64,000 bases of DNA from positions 62,001 through 126,000 of the forward strand of contig JAQGLT010000002.1 of assembly GCA_028292745.1 (NCBI GenBank). Direction: 5' to 3'. Shown in pieces: positions 18,319 through 27,567 of the stretch. The notes under the pieces are model-generated. The model was given only the letters and a program-made list of their open reading frames with translations, was not told the origin of the DNA and did not search any database. The position numbers were made by a program, and so were the translations under genes. Positions within the stretch are counted from its first letter, which is position 1, and every line of letters starts with the position of its first letter. The DNA comes from Polaromonas sp. (lineage in GTDB: Bacteria; Pseudomonadota; Gammaproteobacteria; Burkholderiales; Burkholderiaceae_C).

Positions 18319-18346
18319 TGTCATTTCCGCCTTCGCGGAAATGACA
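18319..18346. repeat. REP-like hairpin
   Basis: A perfect 12-bp stem with a CTTC loop: GTCATTTCCGC at 18320-18330 against GCGGAAATGAC at 18335-18345, plus one outer pair. It resembles the short REP palindromes with GTCATTCCCGCGAA-type cores found in many proteobacteria. Confidence 0.6.
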
Positions 18347-18516
18347 CGGGCGATCAACGTCTGAAACACGTAGTTGATCGGGCCAAAACAGGATGCCGCG
18401 CAGGCAGAGCCTGCACATACAGCTATGAGTTCAGGAGCGATTAGCTGCTGGCTTTTGCTGTTGCCCCTCAGGGTGAAGCTGCTCTAGAAGCGAAGGTCAC
18501 GCAAGAAGATTGATGA

Positions 18517-20334
18517 TCACGTTCTGGCACGTGGCAGATAAAGGGTAAACACTGATCCACGGCCCACTTCGCTAACAACCCTGACATGACCGCCTGATTC
18601 CTTGGCGAAACCAAAGACTTGGCTTAACCCAAGGCCGGTCCCTTTTCCCGCAGGTTTGGTCGTAAAAAAAGGCTTGAAAATCGCGTCGAGCTTTTCCGCT
18701 GGAATGCCGCAGCCAGTGTCGGCTATCGAAATTGCCACAAAGTCCCTGGGCTGGAGTTCACTGCCAGCGTCAGGTGGCAGGTCGTTTGCCGGTTGTACCT
18801 GAATGCTGATCTGTCCCTTGCCATTCATGGCGTCTGCGGCATTGACCAAGAGGTTCACCAGTGCGGTTTCGAACTGGCTGATATCGCCTGTTGCAAAGTA
18901 CGCATCTTCCTTCGGCTGCTCCAGATGGATCAGCACGTTCGTCCCCAGGAGCGGGCGCACCAGCTCGACCACGCTTTGCACCTGCAGCGCCACGTCGAAT
19001 ACTTCAGGCCTGAAGGGCTCCTGCCGGGTAAAGGCCAGCAAATGGGCCGTCAGCTTGGTGGCACGCTCGGCGGTGTCAAAAATACGATCCATGTAGCGCA
19101 CGCGCTGCTCGACCGGCACGTTGTCAGCGCGCACCAGCTGGATGCATACGCTGATGATGCCCAGGAGGTTGTTGAAGTCGTGCGCAATACTGCTGGTGAG
19201 CTGCCCCAGGACATCGAGCTTTTGCGACTGGCGCAATACACCTTCCAGGCGCAGCAGCTCGTCGGTACGCTGGTCGAGTTGGCTGTTCATCTCGCGCAGG
19301 GTAAGTTCTGCCTGAAGCCGCTGCAATGATGCCCAGGTGCGTTCGGCGACGGCTTCGACCAATGCCTGCTCGCTGTCCGTCCAGACACGTGGCTGGGGGC
19401 TGTGCACAAATAAGATGGCGGCGAGGTGACCCTCCTTGACAAGGGGGGCAAGGAGGTACGCACCGGGATGAGGCGGGGCGCCCATTGCCTGATGGGCTGC
19501 AGCTGATTTCGGCAATTCAGCGCTTGCATCGTTGACTGCCACGGTCTGGCCTGCCAGCAGCCGTGCGGCTACTGACGGCGAAATCTCGTCGAGTTGATGG
19601 GGGAGCAAAGCGTAGCCTTCGGCACACTCAGGATGCCACCGCACCGAGCCTTGGTGGATGTCGACCTCGCCATAGCACACGCAATCCGTACCCAGGAATT
19701 GGCCCAGGGTCTTTGCCACGGTTGCCATCAAGGTGGGCGGATCATTGATGCCCCGCTGGGCAATGCCAAGTTCGGCCCAGAAAGTGTGCTGGCGATGGGC
19801 CTGGACCTGCTGCTGCTCGGCCAATACTTTTTCGGTCTTGTCGATGGGCAAGCAATAAACACCGGCCACCGCGCCGTTGTCATCGCGAAGCGGCATGAAG
19901 CACAGCGACCACCAACTCGGTGTGTCGGTGCCGTTTCGGTTCAGCGTGAGGGGCATGTTCTCGTAGTAAGAACCCTTGCCAGCCAGTGCATTGCTGACAA
20001 TCGGCTCCAGATCGCTCCACACGTCAGACCACAGCTCGGTAGCAGGGTGGCCCAGAAATCCGTCGAAGCGGCCACCCATCATGTCGCGGTAGCTGTCGTT
20101 GAAAAAAGAAAGCAGTTCGGGCCCCCACGCCACAATCGTTGGCTGCGGGCTGGTAAGAATGGTCGCCAAAATCGTTTTTAACGCATTTGGCCAGGTCTGG
20201 GGCGCGCCAAGTGACGTGCTCATCCAGTCCTGACGACTGATGAGTGCGCCGATGTCCCCGCCGTTGACCAAAAACCCAGGCACTTGGGCGGACAATGCAT
20301 GCGCATCGGCCTGTGGAGGTGAAGGTGTCGTCAT
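18517..20334 (-). CDS. PAS-GAF sensor histidine kinase, orphan
   Basis: 605-residue soluble two-component kinase. A PAS-like domain lies at about 30-170 (QPTIVAWGPELLSFFNDSYRDMMG), a GAF-like domain at about 185-345 and a coiled linker to 375. The H-box SSIAHDFNNLLG has the phospho-acceptor His385. N-box NLLVNAADAM, G1 DTGCGIP, F-box FKPFFTTK and G2 GTGLGLSQ are all intact. No membrane segment is seen, so it senses a cytoplasmic signal. No response regulator is next to it. It lies upstream of the amyloid-like operon on the same strand, but the 880-bp gap makes a direct operon unlikely. Confidence 0.88.
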   Translation of the reverse strand: MTTPSPPQADAHALSAQVPGFLVNGGDIGALISRQDWMSTSLGAPQTWPNALKTILATILTSPQPTIVAWGPELLSFFNDSYRDMMGGRFDGFLGHPATELWSDVWSDLEPIVSNALAGKGSYYENMPLTLNRNGTDTPSWWSLCFMPLRDDNGAVAGVYCLPIDKTEKVLAEQQQVQAHRQHTFWAELGIAQRGINDPPTLMATVAKTLGQFLGTDCVCYGEVDIHQGSVRWHPECAEGYALLPHQLDEISPSVAARLLAGQTVAVNDASAELPKSAAAHQAMGAPPHPGAYLLAPLVKEGHLAAILFVHSPQPRVWTDSEQALVEAVAERTWASLQRLQAELTLREMNSQLDQRTDELLRLEGVLRQSQKLDVLGQLTSSIAHDFNNLLGIISVCIQLVRADNVPVEQRVRYMDRIFDTAERATKLTAHLLAFTRQEPFRPEVFDVALQVQSVVELVRPLLGTNVLIHLEQPKEDAYFATGDISQFETALVNLLVNAADAMNGKGQISIQVQPANDLPPDAGSELQPRDFVAISIADTGCGIPAEKLDAIFKPFFTTKPAGKGTGLGLSQVFGFAKESGGHVRVVSEVGRGSVFTLYLPRART

Positions 20335-20708
20335 TTCGCCTTCATGGTTGGGTCGGGACCAATGATCTTCTAGGTGCTGCAGCCAAGCTCAGACAAGTCC
20401 CTCACGCTGTAACATTCTGCCAAGCATTAAGCGATGCACCTAATTGGTGCTAATGCATTTACTGAAACTGATGTGTGCGAAACGGTTGCGGTAGATCTGT
20501 GCATGCCCCCAGTTTCCTTTGGTTCAGGGAAATGAAAAATCCCTTAAATTAATAGGCCGATAAGAAAATCTGGGTAACAAAAGCAAATCTTAATGTCCAG
20601 CTCCAGTGGCTGGTCTGCTGTGCTAACCAGCTCCGGCCGCTGGTCATAAAATACAGCGCCTCGGTAGAACCGCTTCGCTGCACTGCGTCTGACGCTTTAC
20701 TCATCATC
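20335..20708. other. gene-free region with short GCTGG repeats
   Basis: 374 bp without a supported gene. Two imperfect copies of CCAGCTCC-x4-CGCTGG type sequence lie close together (about 20598-20646). Nothing else stands out. Confidence 0.35.
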
Positions 20709-21419
20709 TCAGCGTTTCTGATATTGGGTGCTGCCAAACAGGATTTCCCGTTCTTTGTCATCGCGTATGGGTTTACGCAACTCGGCCAGTACCGCGACGC
20801 CACGCTGGACGGCCGGCCGCTCGCTGATCAGGTCAAACCAGTTTTTAAGCCTCGGGTAGTCGGCCCAGTCAATGCCTTGGTCTTCCCAGCTGCGCAGCCA
20901 CGGAAAAATGGCCATGTCGGCCACCGTGTACTGGTTGCAGGCAATGAACTTGCTGCGTGCCAGCTGCTTGTCCATGACGCCGTAGAGCCGCCGGGTTTCA
21001 TTGGTGTACCGGTTCACGGCGTAATCGATTTTCTCGGGGGCGTATTTGCGGAAATGATGCGTCTGGCCCAGCATCGGGCCGACGCTTGCCATCTGGAACA
21101 TCAGCCACTGCAAGACCTGGAATTTGAGCCGGTCGCTTGTGGGCAGAAATTTTCCGGTTTTCGATGCCAGGTAGAGCAGGATGGCGCCGGACTCGAACAG
21201 CGCCATCGGCTTGCCGTCCGGACCGTGGGGATCGACCAGCGCGGGAATCTTGTTGTTGGGGCTGATGGCAAGAAACTCGGGCGTGAACTGGTCGCCGGCG
21301 CCAATGTTGATCGGAAAGACCTGCCAGTCGCGGCCCAGGCGAAGGCCGCATTCCTCCAGCATGACATGGACTTTGTGGCCGTTGGGCGTGGGCCAGGAGT
21401 AGACGTTGATCACAGGCAT
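20709..21419 (-). CDS. glutathione S-transferase, YfcG/Nu-class type
   Basis: 236-residue GST-fold protein. The N-terminal thioredoxin-like domain has SWPTPNGHKVHVMLEE (Nu-class TxNxxKV motif, with Thr/Asn in place of a catalytic Ser or Cys) and NKIPALVD with the cis-Pro, followed by ESGAILLYLA, which binds the glutathione glutamate. The C-terminal helical domain has the ADMAIFPWLRSW motif. In E. coli YfcG has disulfide reductase activity. The start at 21419 follows CGAGGA. It lies near acyl-CoA genes on the same strand but 220 bp apart. Confidence 0.9.
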   Translation of the reverse strand: MPVINVYSWPTPNGHKVHVMLEECGLRLGRDWQVFPINIGAGDQFTPEFLAISPNNKIPALVDPHGPDGKPMALFESGAILLYLASKTGKFLPTSDRLKFQVLQWLMFQMASVGPMLGQTHHFRKYAPEKIDYAVNRYTNETRRLYGVMDKQLARSKFIACNQYTVADMAIFPWLRSWEDQGIDWADYPRLKNWFDLISERPAVQRGVAVLAELRKPIRDDKEREILFGSTQYQKR

Positions 21420-21536
21420 GTCCTCGGTTGGTGGTGATGCCACTTTAAAAGAAAACAACAAAGATGATCGGCCCACGGCCCAGCGCGCATTGCATGCCCG
21501 CACCAAGCCAGCGCAAGCATAAAAGTGGTGTTTTAT

Positions 21537-21595
21537 GCCTCTAGCGCAAGCTGGATAAGCTTGATAAGCTTGATAAGCTATTTATTTGATAGCAA
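21537..21595 (+). repeat. dispersed Comamonadaceae-type repeat, copy A
   Basis: GCCTCTAGCGCAAGC, followed by three GATAAGCTT-like units and a TATT-GATAGCA end. It shares the GCCTCTAGCGCA start and the TAGC-AT-rich-GATAGCA end with the other copies in this window. It lies between two genes. Confidence 0.6.
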
Positions 21596-21641
21596 ATGAA
21601 CTTTCAATGAGCTTTTAAAAAGCGGTCTGCCCACTGCCTGC

Positions 21642-22901
21642 TTACCCACCGCGCGTGACCGGCATGTCGATTTCCCCCGGCATCTGCAGATGCCTGGCCA
21701 GTTCCAGCTTGGCCAGCGACGCCCGGTGCACCTCATCCGGGCCGTCGGCCAGGCGCAGCGTGCGCTGGTTGGCATAGGCGTAGGCGAGCGGAAAGTCATC
21801 GGACACGCCGCCGCCGCCATGCGCCTGAATGGCCCAGTCGATGACCTGGCAGGCCATGCTGGGCGCCACCACCTTGATCATGGCGATCTGGGCCTTGGCC
21901 ACCTTGTTGCCCACCGTGTCCATCATGTAGGCCGCGTTGAGCGTCAGCAAGCGCGCCTGCTCGATCATGCAGCGCGAATCGGCAATCCGTTCGCTCCAGA
22001 CCGACTGGCGGGCAATCGGCTTGCCAAAGGCGACGCGGGAATTGAGCCGCTTGCACATCAGCTCCAGCGCGCGCTCGGCAATGCCGATGCTGCGCATGCA
22101 GTGGTGGATGCGTCCGGGGCCCAGGCGCCCCTGGGCAATTTCAAAGCCGCGCCCTTCGCCCAGCAGCAGGTTGCTGGCGGGCACGCGCACGTTGGTCAGA
22201 CGCACTTCCATGTGGCCGTGCGGGGCATCGTCGTAGCCGAAGACGCTCAGCGGCCTGATCACCGTCACGCCTGGGGAATTGGCCGGCACCAGGATCATCG
22301 ACTGCTGCTCGTGGCGGCCCGCTTGCGGATCGGTCTTGCCCATGACGATGTATACCGCGCAGCGCGGATCGCCTGCGCCCGAGGACCACCATTTGAGGCC
22401 ATTGATCACATAGTCGTGGCCGTCGCGCTCGATGCGACACTGCACATTGGTGGCGTCGGATGAAGCCACATCCGGCTCGGTCATCAAGAAGGCCGAGCGG
22501 ATTTCGCCCTTGAGCAGCGGGTCCAGCCACTCGTCCTTGTTGGCTTCGGAGCCATAGCGGGCAATGGTTTCCATGTTGCCGGTGTCGGGCGCGGAGCAGT
22601 TGAACACCTCGGCGGCGAACGGCACGCGGCCCATGATCTCGCACAGCGGCGCGTATTCGAGGTTGGACAGACCCTCGGGCGCACGCGGCGAATGGGGCAG
22701 GAACAGATTCCACAGGCCGGCGGCCCGGGCCTTGGGCTTGAGCTCTTCGATCAGGGTGGTGGGAATCCAGGCATTGCCTGTCGCCCGGTTTTCGGCGATT
22801 TCGCGAAAAAAGCGTGCTTCGTTCGGATAAACATGCGCGTCCATGAACTTCAGCAAGCGTGCCTGCAGTTCCTGTACTTTGGGGGTGTAGCTAAAGTCCA
22901 T
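21642..22901 (-). CDS. acyl-CoA dehydrogenase
   Basis: FAD-dependent oxidation of an acyl-CoA to the 2-enoyl-CoA, passing electrons to ETF. 419 residues, slightly longer than short/medium-chain enzymes. Family motifs are [15 protein letters not shown] (FAD contact), [39 protein letters not shown] and the C-terminal [14 protein letters not shown]. The last two mark the ACAD10/11-like bacterial clade rather than classic FadE. The start at 22901 follows CAGGAGA. The next gene upstream is a phosphotransferase, and in ACAD10/11 proteins those two domains are fused, which supports a joint pathway for hydroxy-acyl or branched substrates. Confidence 0.92.
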   Translation of the reverse strand: MDFSYTPKVQELQARLLKFMDAHVYPNEARFFREIAENRATGNAWIPTTLIEELKPKARAAGLWNLFLPHSPRAPEGLSNLEYAPLCEIMGRVPFAAEVFNCSAPDTGNMETIARYGSEANKDEWLDPLLKGEIRSAFLMTEPDVASSDATNVQCRIERDGHDYVINGLKWWSSGAGDPRCAVYIVMGKTDPQAGRHEQQSMILVPANSPGVTVIRPLSVFGYDDAPHGHMEVRLTNVRVPASNLLLGEGRGFEIAQGRLGPGRIHHCMRSIGIAERALELMCKRLNSRVAFGKPIARQSVWSERIADSRCMIEQARLLTLNAAYMMDTVGNKVAKAQIAMIKVVAPSMACQVIDWAIQAHGGGGVSDDFPLAYAYANQRTLRLADGPDEVHRASLAKLELARHLQMPGEIDMPVTRGG

Positions 22902-22951
22902 GAAATTCTCCTGAAGGGTCGGTTCGTGAGGTGCGCGTTGAAAACAGCTTC

Positions 22952-24043
22952 TCAGGCTTGCGCCTTGCGGGCAAAGTCCCATGCCATCCGGGCCAGGGCC
23001 GGCCCACCGGCCGCCGCGCTGACGGCCTGCGCGCTGGAGGCGGTGCCTGCCTCGACCCGTTTGGCAATGCCTTGCAGGATGGCGGCAAGGCGGAACAGGT
23101 TGTAGGCGAGGTAAAAACTCCAGTCGGTTTTCAGCGCCTCGGGCGTGGCATGGCCGGTGCGCTCGCAATAGCGGCGGATGTAGGTTTGCTCATCGGGAAT
23201 CCCGAGGCTGGCCAGGTCCAGCCCGCCAATGCCCCGGAAGGCACCGGGTGGAATATGCCAGGCCATGCAGTGGTAGCTGAAATCGGCCAGCGGATGGCCC
23301 AGCGTGGACAGTTCCCAGTCCAGCACCGCCAGCACCCGCGGCTCGGTGGGGTGAAACAACAGGTTGTCGAGCCGGAAGTCGCCATGCACGATAGAAACCC
23401 TGCCTTCATCCCGCGCACTGGCCGGAATGTGGGCGGGCAGCCAGTCCATCAGCCGGTCCATCTCGTCGATGGGCCGGGTCATGGAGGCCTGGTATTGCTT
23501 GCTCCAGCGGCCAATCTGCCGCTCGAAATAATTGCCGGGCTTGCCATAGCCGGCCAGGCCGCATTCGGCAAACCGCACGGTGTGCAGGGCGGCAATGACA
23601 CGGTTCATCTCGTCGTAAATCTCGCCGCGCTGGGCGTTGTCCATGCCCGGCAGCGACTGGTCCCACAGCACCCGGCCCTCCACGAACTCCATGACATAAA
23701 AGGCGCGGCCAATGACGGACTCGTCTTCGCATAGGCAATACATCCTGGGCACCGGCACCGCGCTGCCTTGCAAGCCCTGCATGACCTTGAATTCACGCTC
23801 GATCGCATGCGCCGAGGGCAGCAGCCTGGCAACCGGGCCGGGCTTGGTGCGCATCACATAAGACCTGCCCGGCGTGAGCAGCTTGTAGGTCGGGTTGGAC
23901 TGGCCACCCTTGAACATCTCCACCGCCAGCGGGCCGCCAAAGCCCGCCAGGTGCTGGACCAGGTAGGTGCGCAGGGCCTCGGTGTCGAATGCCTGGGCGG
24001 CATCGACCGCCCGGGTGCCGATGAAGTGGTCGAAATTGGTCAT
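22952..24043 (-). CDS. APH-family phosphotransferase (ACAD10/11 kinase-like)
   Basis: 363-residue kinase-fold protein of the aminoglycoside phosphotransferase family. It has the ATP-site stretch [20 protein letters not shown], the catalytic loop HGDFRLDN and the metal-binding [15 protein letters not shown]. Bacterial homologues next to acyl-CoA dehydrogenases correspond to the kinase domain of mammalian ACAD10/11, which phosphorylates 4-hydroxyacyl-CoAs before dehydrogenation. By context it should do the same here. Antibiotic resistance is not implied. It is upstream of and probably co-transcribed with the dehydrogenase (50-bp gap). Confidence 0.88.
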   Translation of the reverse strand: MTNFDHFIGTRAVDAAQAFDTEALRTYLVQHLAGFGGPLAVEMFKGGQSNPTYKLLTPGRSYVMRTKPGPVARLLPSAHAIEREFKVMQGLQGSAVPVPRMYCLCEDESVIGRAFYVMEFVEGRVLWDQSLPGMDNAQRGEIYDEMNRVIAALHTVRFAECGLAGYGKPGNYFERQIGRWSKQYQASMTRPIDEMDRLMDWLPAHIPASARDEGRVSIVHGDFRLDNLLFHPTEPRVLAVLDWELSTLGHPLADFSYHCMAWHIPPGAFRGIGGLDLASLGIPDEQTYIRRYCERTGHATPEALKTDWSFYLAYNLFRLAAILQGIAKRVEAGTASSAQAVSAAAGGPALARMAWDFARKAQA

Positions 24044-24068
24044 GCGCTGCAGGCCTCCGTCAGGGTTG

Positions 24069-24794
24069 CTATTTGTCGGCGTCCGCCTCCGAAATACGCA
24101 TCAGCATTTCGCGGTTGCGCACCACCAGGCCGGTGGACTCGATGCGGATCGCGCCCTCGCGCTCCATGGCCTTGAGCTCCTGGTTGACCCGCTGGCGCGA
24201 GGCGCCCAGCAGCTGCGCCAGTTCTTCCTGCGCGAGCTGCAGGCTGATGCGCATCTCGCGTCCGTCCGACAGGCTCGGCACGCCGTAGCTGCGCACCAGG
24301 TGCAGCAGCTGCTTGGCCAGGCGCGCGCGCAGGGGCAGGGTGTTGAGGTCTTCCACCAGGCCGAAAAGCTGGCGAATCCGCCGTGCATGCAGGCGCAGCA
24401 GCGCTTCGTACAGCTCGACATGGCGCGCCAGGATCTTGCGCAGGTCGGCACGCGCCACGCACAGGGTCGTCGTCGCGCCATGGGCATAGGCGTCGTGCGT
24501 GCGCCGCTCGCCGTCGAAGATTGCCACGTCGCCGAACCAGATGCCTGGCTCCACATAGGTCAGCGTGACCTGCTTGCCCGAGACCGAGGTCGAGCTCACC
24601 CGCACCGCACCGGTGGCGCAGGCGATCCATTCTTCCGGTGGATCGCCACGGGTCGCAATCATGTCGCCGTCCTTGAACCGTTTGACGTAAGCGCATCGCA
24701 GAATGTCGTGCCTCAGGGAAGGGGAGAGGGTTGAAAACCAGCGGCCGCTGTTAATGGCCGCTCTTTCGTCTATCGTAAGAATAGGATCGTCCAT
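24069..24794 (-). CDS. Crp/Fnr family transcriptional regulator
   Basis: 241-residue regulator with an N-terminal cyclic-nucleotide-binding-type beta barrel (FKDGDMIATRGDPPEEW, then VEPGIWFGDVAIFDGERRTHDAYA) and a C-terminal winged helix (LAQEELAQLLGASRQRVNQELKAME). The Fnr cysteines are absent, so it is not an oxygen sensor of that type. It is first in the run with the phosphotransferase (25-bp gap) and acyl-CoA dehydrogenase. It is therefore a likely local regulator of acyl degradation. Confidence 0.9.
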   Translation of the reverse strand: MDDPILTIDERAAINSGRWFSTLSPSLRHDILRCAYVKRFKDGDMIATRGDPPEEWIACATGAVRVSSTSVSGKQVTLTYVEPGIWFGDVAIFDGERRTHDAYAHGATTTLCVARADLRKILARHVELYEALLRLHARRIRQLFGLVEDLNTLPLRARLAKQLLHLVRSYGVPSLSDGREMRISLQLAQEELAQLLGASRQRVNQELKAMEREGAIRIESTGLVVRNREMLMRISEADADK

Positions 24795-25213
24795 GGTCTG
24801 TCTTTTCGGTGACTAACAAGCTGTGCATTGTCGCTTTAGCGACTTGCGTGCAGGGGCTCTGTGTCGCCTGGGTGTCGCGCAGGCGCTTGATGCTGTGCCC
24901 CCGGCCGCGAGCATGCCGTGGCGCCCCTTGCCCAGACGAGCTGACCGTGAAAGCAGTGGTCGGCGCAATTTGAGCAGTGCTGCGAGCAAGCGGCGTCATG
25001 GCAGGCGGCGGGGTGGGCTTTGGTCATGAAATGAAGCCACGCATTGATGTGAATGCATTTTTCGCATCAAAAACGCCTCCAGCGCAGGTAGGGTAAGCGT
25101 TAATAGCTATAAAAACTATAGCATCAAGCCCTGTTGCCCCCGTAGGGGCCGCAGGCAAGGCAGCAAGCGCCAAGTGTGCTTGCCAAGGCCGCCTGCCGGC
25201 CTGGCCCGCTGGG
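24795..25213. other. gene-free region with a dispersed repeat
   Basis: 419 bp without a convincing gene. It contains dispersed repeat copy B (25074-25123). The remainder probably carries the promoter of the regulator gene. Confidence 0.4.
25074..25123 (+). repeat. dispersed Comamonadaceae-type repeat, copy B
   Basis: GCCTCCAGCGCAGGTAGGGT is followed by AAGCGTTAATAGCTAT and AAAAACTATAGCA. The right half is a TAGCTATA/TATAGCA hairpin. It is intergenic and has the same layout as the copies inside asparaginase and tex. Confidence 0.65.
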
Positions 25214-25993
25214 CTAGCGGTAATGGGGCGGGCGCTTGTGCAAAAACGCCTCGATGCCTTCACCGCCGTTGGCATGGTGCAGGTTGCGGACAAAATGGTT
25301 GCGTTCGCTGTCCAGGTGCTGGCTCATGGTGTTGGTGGCCGCGTCGTTGATGAGCTCCTTGATGCTGGCCAGCGCATTGGGTGCCCGGGCATTGAGCCGG
25401 GCCGCCAGCACCAGGGCTTCGCTGAGCGCGCCGCCGGCGGGCGTGACGCGGTTCACCAAACCCAGCGCATGCAGGCGGCCCGCACTGATGCGCTCCGCGC
25501 CCATCAGCAACTCGCTGGCCAGCGCGCGGGGCAGGGCGCGGGCCAGCCGCCAGCTGCCACCGCCGTCGGGGGACAGCGCTACCGTGCTGTAGGACATCAC
25601 AAACACGGCATCATCGGCGGCAACGACAAAGTCGCAGGCCAGCGCCAGCGAAAAACCGGCTCCAGCGGCCGCGCCTTCGACGGCCGCGATGACCGGCTTG
25701 GGATAGGTGCGGATGGCATCGATCCAGTTGTGCAGCGCTTCAATGCTCTGGGCCTGCACTTCGGGCGACTCGCGCCGGTTGGCCTGCAGCCGCTGCAAAT
25801 TACCGCCGGCGCAAAACACCGGGCCTTCGCCGGTGAGCACCACACTGCGGATTTCAGGGTTGTTCTCGGCGGCGTTCAGGGCCTCGATGCCGGCCGCGTA
25901 AATAGCGGGTCCGAGCGCATTTTTATGCTGCGGATTGCTCAGCGTGAGAATCAGGCTGGCGCCCTCGCTGGTGCTTTTCAGGGAGCCGGACAT
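25214..25993 (-). CDS. enoyl-CoA hydratase/isomerase family protein
   Basis: 259-residue crotonase-fold enzyme. The CoA/oxyanion-hole segments CAGGNLQRL (about 61-69) and EGAAAGAGFSLALACD (about 105-120) are intact. STVALSPDGGGSWRL has Asp where many hydratases have Glu, so hydratase or isomerase activity cannot be fixed by reading. It starts 1 bp after the stop of the upstream 3-hydroxyacyl-CoA dehydrogenase gene, so the two act in consecutive beta-oxidation steps. Confidence 0.9.
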   Translation of the reverse strand: MSGSLKSTSEGASLILTLSNPQHKNALGPAIYAAGIEALNAAENNPEIRSVVLTGEGPVFCAGGNLQRLQANRRESPEVQAQSIEALHNWIDAIRTYPKPVIAAVEGAAAGAGFSLALACDFVVAADDAVFVMSYSTVALSPDGGGSWRLARALPRALASELLMGAERISAGRLHALGLVNRVTPAGGALSEALVLAARLNARAPNALASIKELINDAATNTMSQHLDSERNHFVRNLHHANGGEGIEAFLHKRPPHYR

Positions 25994-25994
25994 G

Positions 25995-27515
25995 TCAGCT
26001 TTCCTCGTGCATCAGGCTCAGGCCAATGGCCCCCCGGCGGCGCAGCCACGGGGAGGGGCGGTAGCGCTGATCGCCATAGACGGTCTGCATGTTGAACAGC
26101 ACCTCCAGCACATTGGTCGGACCGTAGCGGTCGCCCATCGCCAGCGGCCCCATGGGGTAGCCCAGGCCGAGCGTGACGGCCGTTTCCAGGTCCTTGGGAC
26201 TGCAGATGCCCTGCTGGCAGATGTCGCTTGCAATGTTGACAATGGTGGCGACCACCCGCTGGGTAACGAAGCCGCCACTGTCGCGGATCACGCTGACGGC
26301 CTTGCCGTCGCGCGCAAACAAGGCATGCGCGGCGTCGCGCATGTCGCTGCGGGTCGCCGGATTGGTGGCCAGGACGCGCCGTTTGGTGACGGCGTCATCG
26401 ATCAGCATGTCGATCCCCACCGTGCGGGCCGGATCGAGCCGCTCGACAACCGCAACGGTCGTGATGTCAAAGCCCAGCGGTGCCACCAGCGTCAGCGCCT
26501 GCAGGGAAGGCGACGCGCCAGTTTCGATATGAGCGCCCAGGTCTTTCAGTAATTGGAGCAATTCCGAGCGCCGGGCCGCCCGCAGAGACACCCAGACCGG
26601 CGGCATTTCCGCCACTTCGGGCACGGCCGCTTCGGCAGGCAACTGTGCCGCGCCCGCGTCGTAACGGTAAAAACCCTCCCCGGTCTTTCGGCCCAGCAGG
26701 CCGCCCGCCAGGCGCTGCGCCGTGATGACGCTTGGGCGATAACGGGCTTCCTCGTAATATTGGTGATAAATCGATTCCATCACCGGATGCGACACATCCA
26801 GCGCGGTCAGATCCATCAGTTCGAAAGGCCCGAGCTTGAAACCGGCCTGTTCACGCAAGATCCGGTCGATGGTGGCGAAATCGGCAATGCCTTCGCTGAC
26901 GATACGCAGCGCTTCGGTGCCGTAGCCCCGGCCCGCATGGTTGACGATAAAGCCCGGCGTGTCCTGTGCCTGCACCGGGGTATGGCCCATCTGCTGGGCG
27001 TACTGGCTCAGGCCGGTGCAGGCGCGGGCACTGGTTTTCAGGCCGGCGATGACCTCCACCACTTTCATCAGCGGCACAGGGTTGAAGAAGTGATAGCCCG
27101 CGAACCGACCAGGATGCTTCAGCGCGGCGGCAATCGCCGTGATGGACAGGGATGAGGTGTTGGTGACCAGCACCGCCTCGGCGGACACGATGGATTCAAG
27201 CTCGGCAAAAAGGGCTTTCTTGATGTCCAGCTTCTCGACGATGGCCTCGACCACCAGATGGCAGTCCGCCAGGTCAGCGAGCACCTCGGCAACCAGGAGC
27301 CGGGACTTGTGGCCGTCGGCCGTGTCCGCGTCTATTCGGCCTTTTTCAACCAGCTTGCTCCATTGGCTGCAGATGGCTTCACGCGCTTTTTCAGCCGCCC
27401 CCGCCTGGGCGTCCATCAGCCTGACAACACTTCCCGCCTGCACGGCAATCTGGGCAATGCCGCGTCCCATGGCCCCGGTGCCAACGATGCCAACGGTCTG
27501 GTAAATAATTTGCAT
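25995..27515 (-). CDS. 3-hydroxyacyl-CoA dehydrogenase (PaaH-like)
   Basis: 506-residue NAD-dependent enzyme. The Rossmann motif is GIVGTGAMGRGIAQIA (9-24). The HAD signature region carries NTSSLSITAIA and GYHFFNPVPLMKVVEVI. A 3HCDH C-terminal domain (TPGFIVNHAGRGYGTEAL) is followed by a second, shorter copy of that domain (about 405-500). The two-domain length fits PaaH/PaaC 3-hydroxyadipyl-CoA dehydrogenases of phenylacetate degradation, but no other paa gene is in the window. It is paired with the enoyl-CoA hydratase. Confidence 0.9.
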   Translation of the reverse strand: MQIIYQTVGIVGTGAMGRGIAQIAVQAGSVVRLMDAQAGAAEKAREAICSQWSKLVEKGRIDADTADGHKSRLLVAEVLADLADCHLVVEAIVEKLDIKKALFAELESIVSAEAVLVTNTSSLSITAIAAALKHPGRFAGYHFFNPVPLMKVVEVIAGLKTSARACTGLSQYAQQMGHTPVQAQDTPGFIVNHAGRGYGTEALRIVSEGIADFATIDRILREQAGFKLGPFELMDLTALDVSHPVMESIYHQYYEEARYRPSVITAQRLAGGLLGRKTGEGFYRYDAGAAQLPAEAAVPEVAEMPPVWVSLRAARRSELLQLLKDLGAHIETGASPSLQALTLVAPLGFDITTVAVVERLDPARTVGIDMLIDDAVTKRRVLATNPATRSDMRDAAHALFARDGKAVSVIRDSGGFVTQRVVATIVNIASDICQQGICSPKDLETAVTLGLGYPMGPLAMGDRYGPTNVLEVLFNMQTVYGDQRYRPSPWLRRRGAIGLSLMHEES

Positions 27516-27567
27516 TTTTTAATTTATTTATGTTTAGGTATGGATGAAGGAATGCCCAAAGCCCAGC

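Larger units (their letters stand above)
17637..18516. other. long upstream region of the amyloid-like operon
   Basis: 880 bp without a convincing gene. Base composition is lower in GC than in neighbouring genes. It contains a 42-bp imperfect palindrome (18038-18079) and a REP-like hairpin (18319-18346), listed separately. Short open frames on both strands look random. The region is long enough for complex promoter control or a small RNA, as is common before biofilm-matrix operons. Confidence 0.5.

Noticed and set aside
22952-24043. Aminoglycoside-resistance gene
   Set aside because: The protein has the APH fold, but the context with an acyl-CoA dehydrogenase and regulator points to the ACAD10/11 kinase group, not drug resistance.
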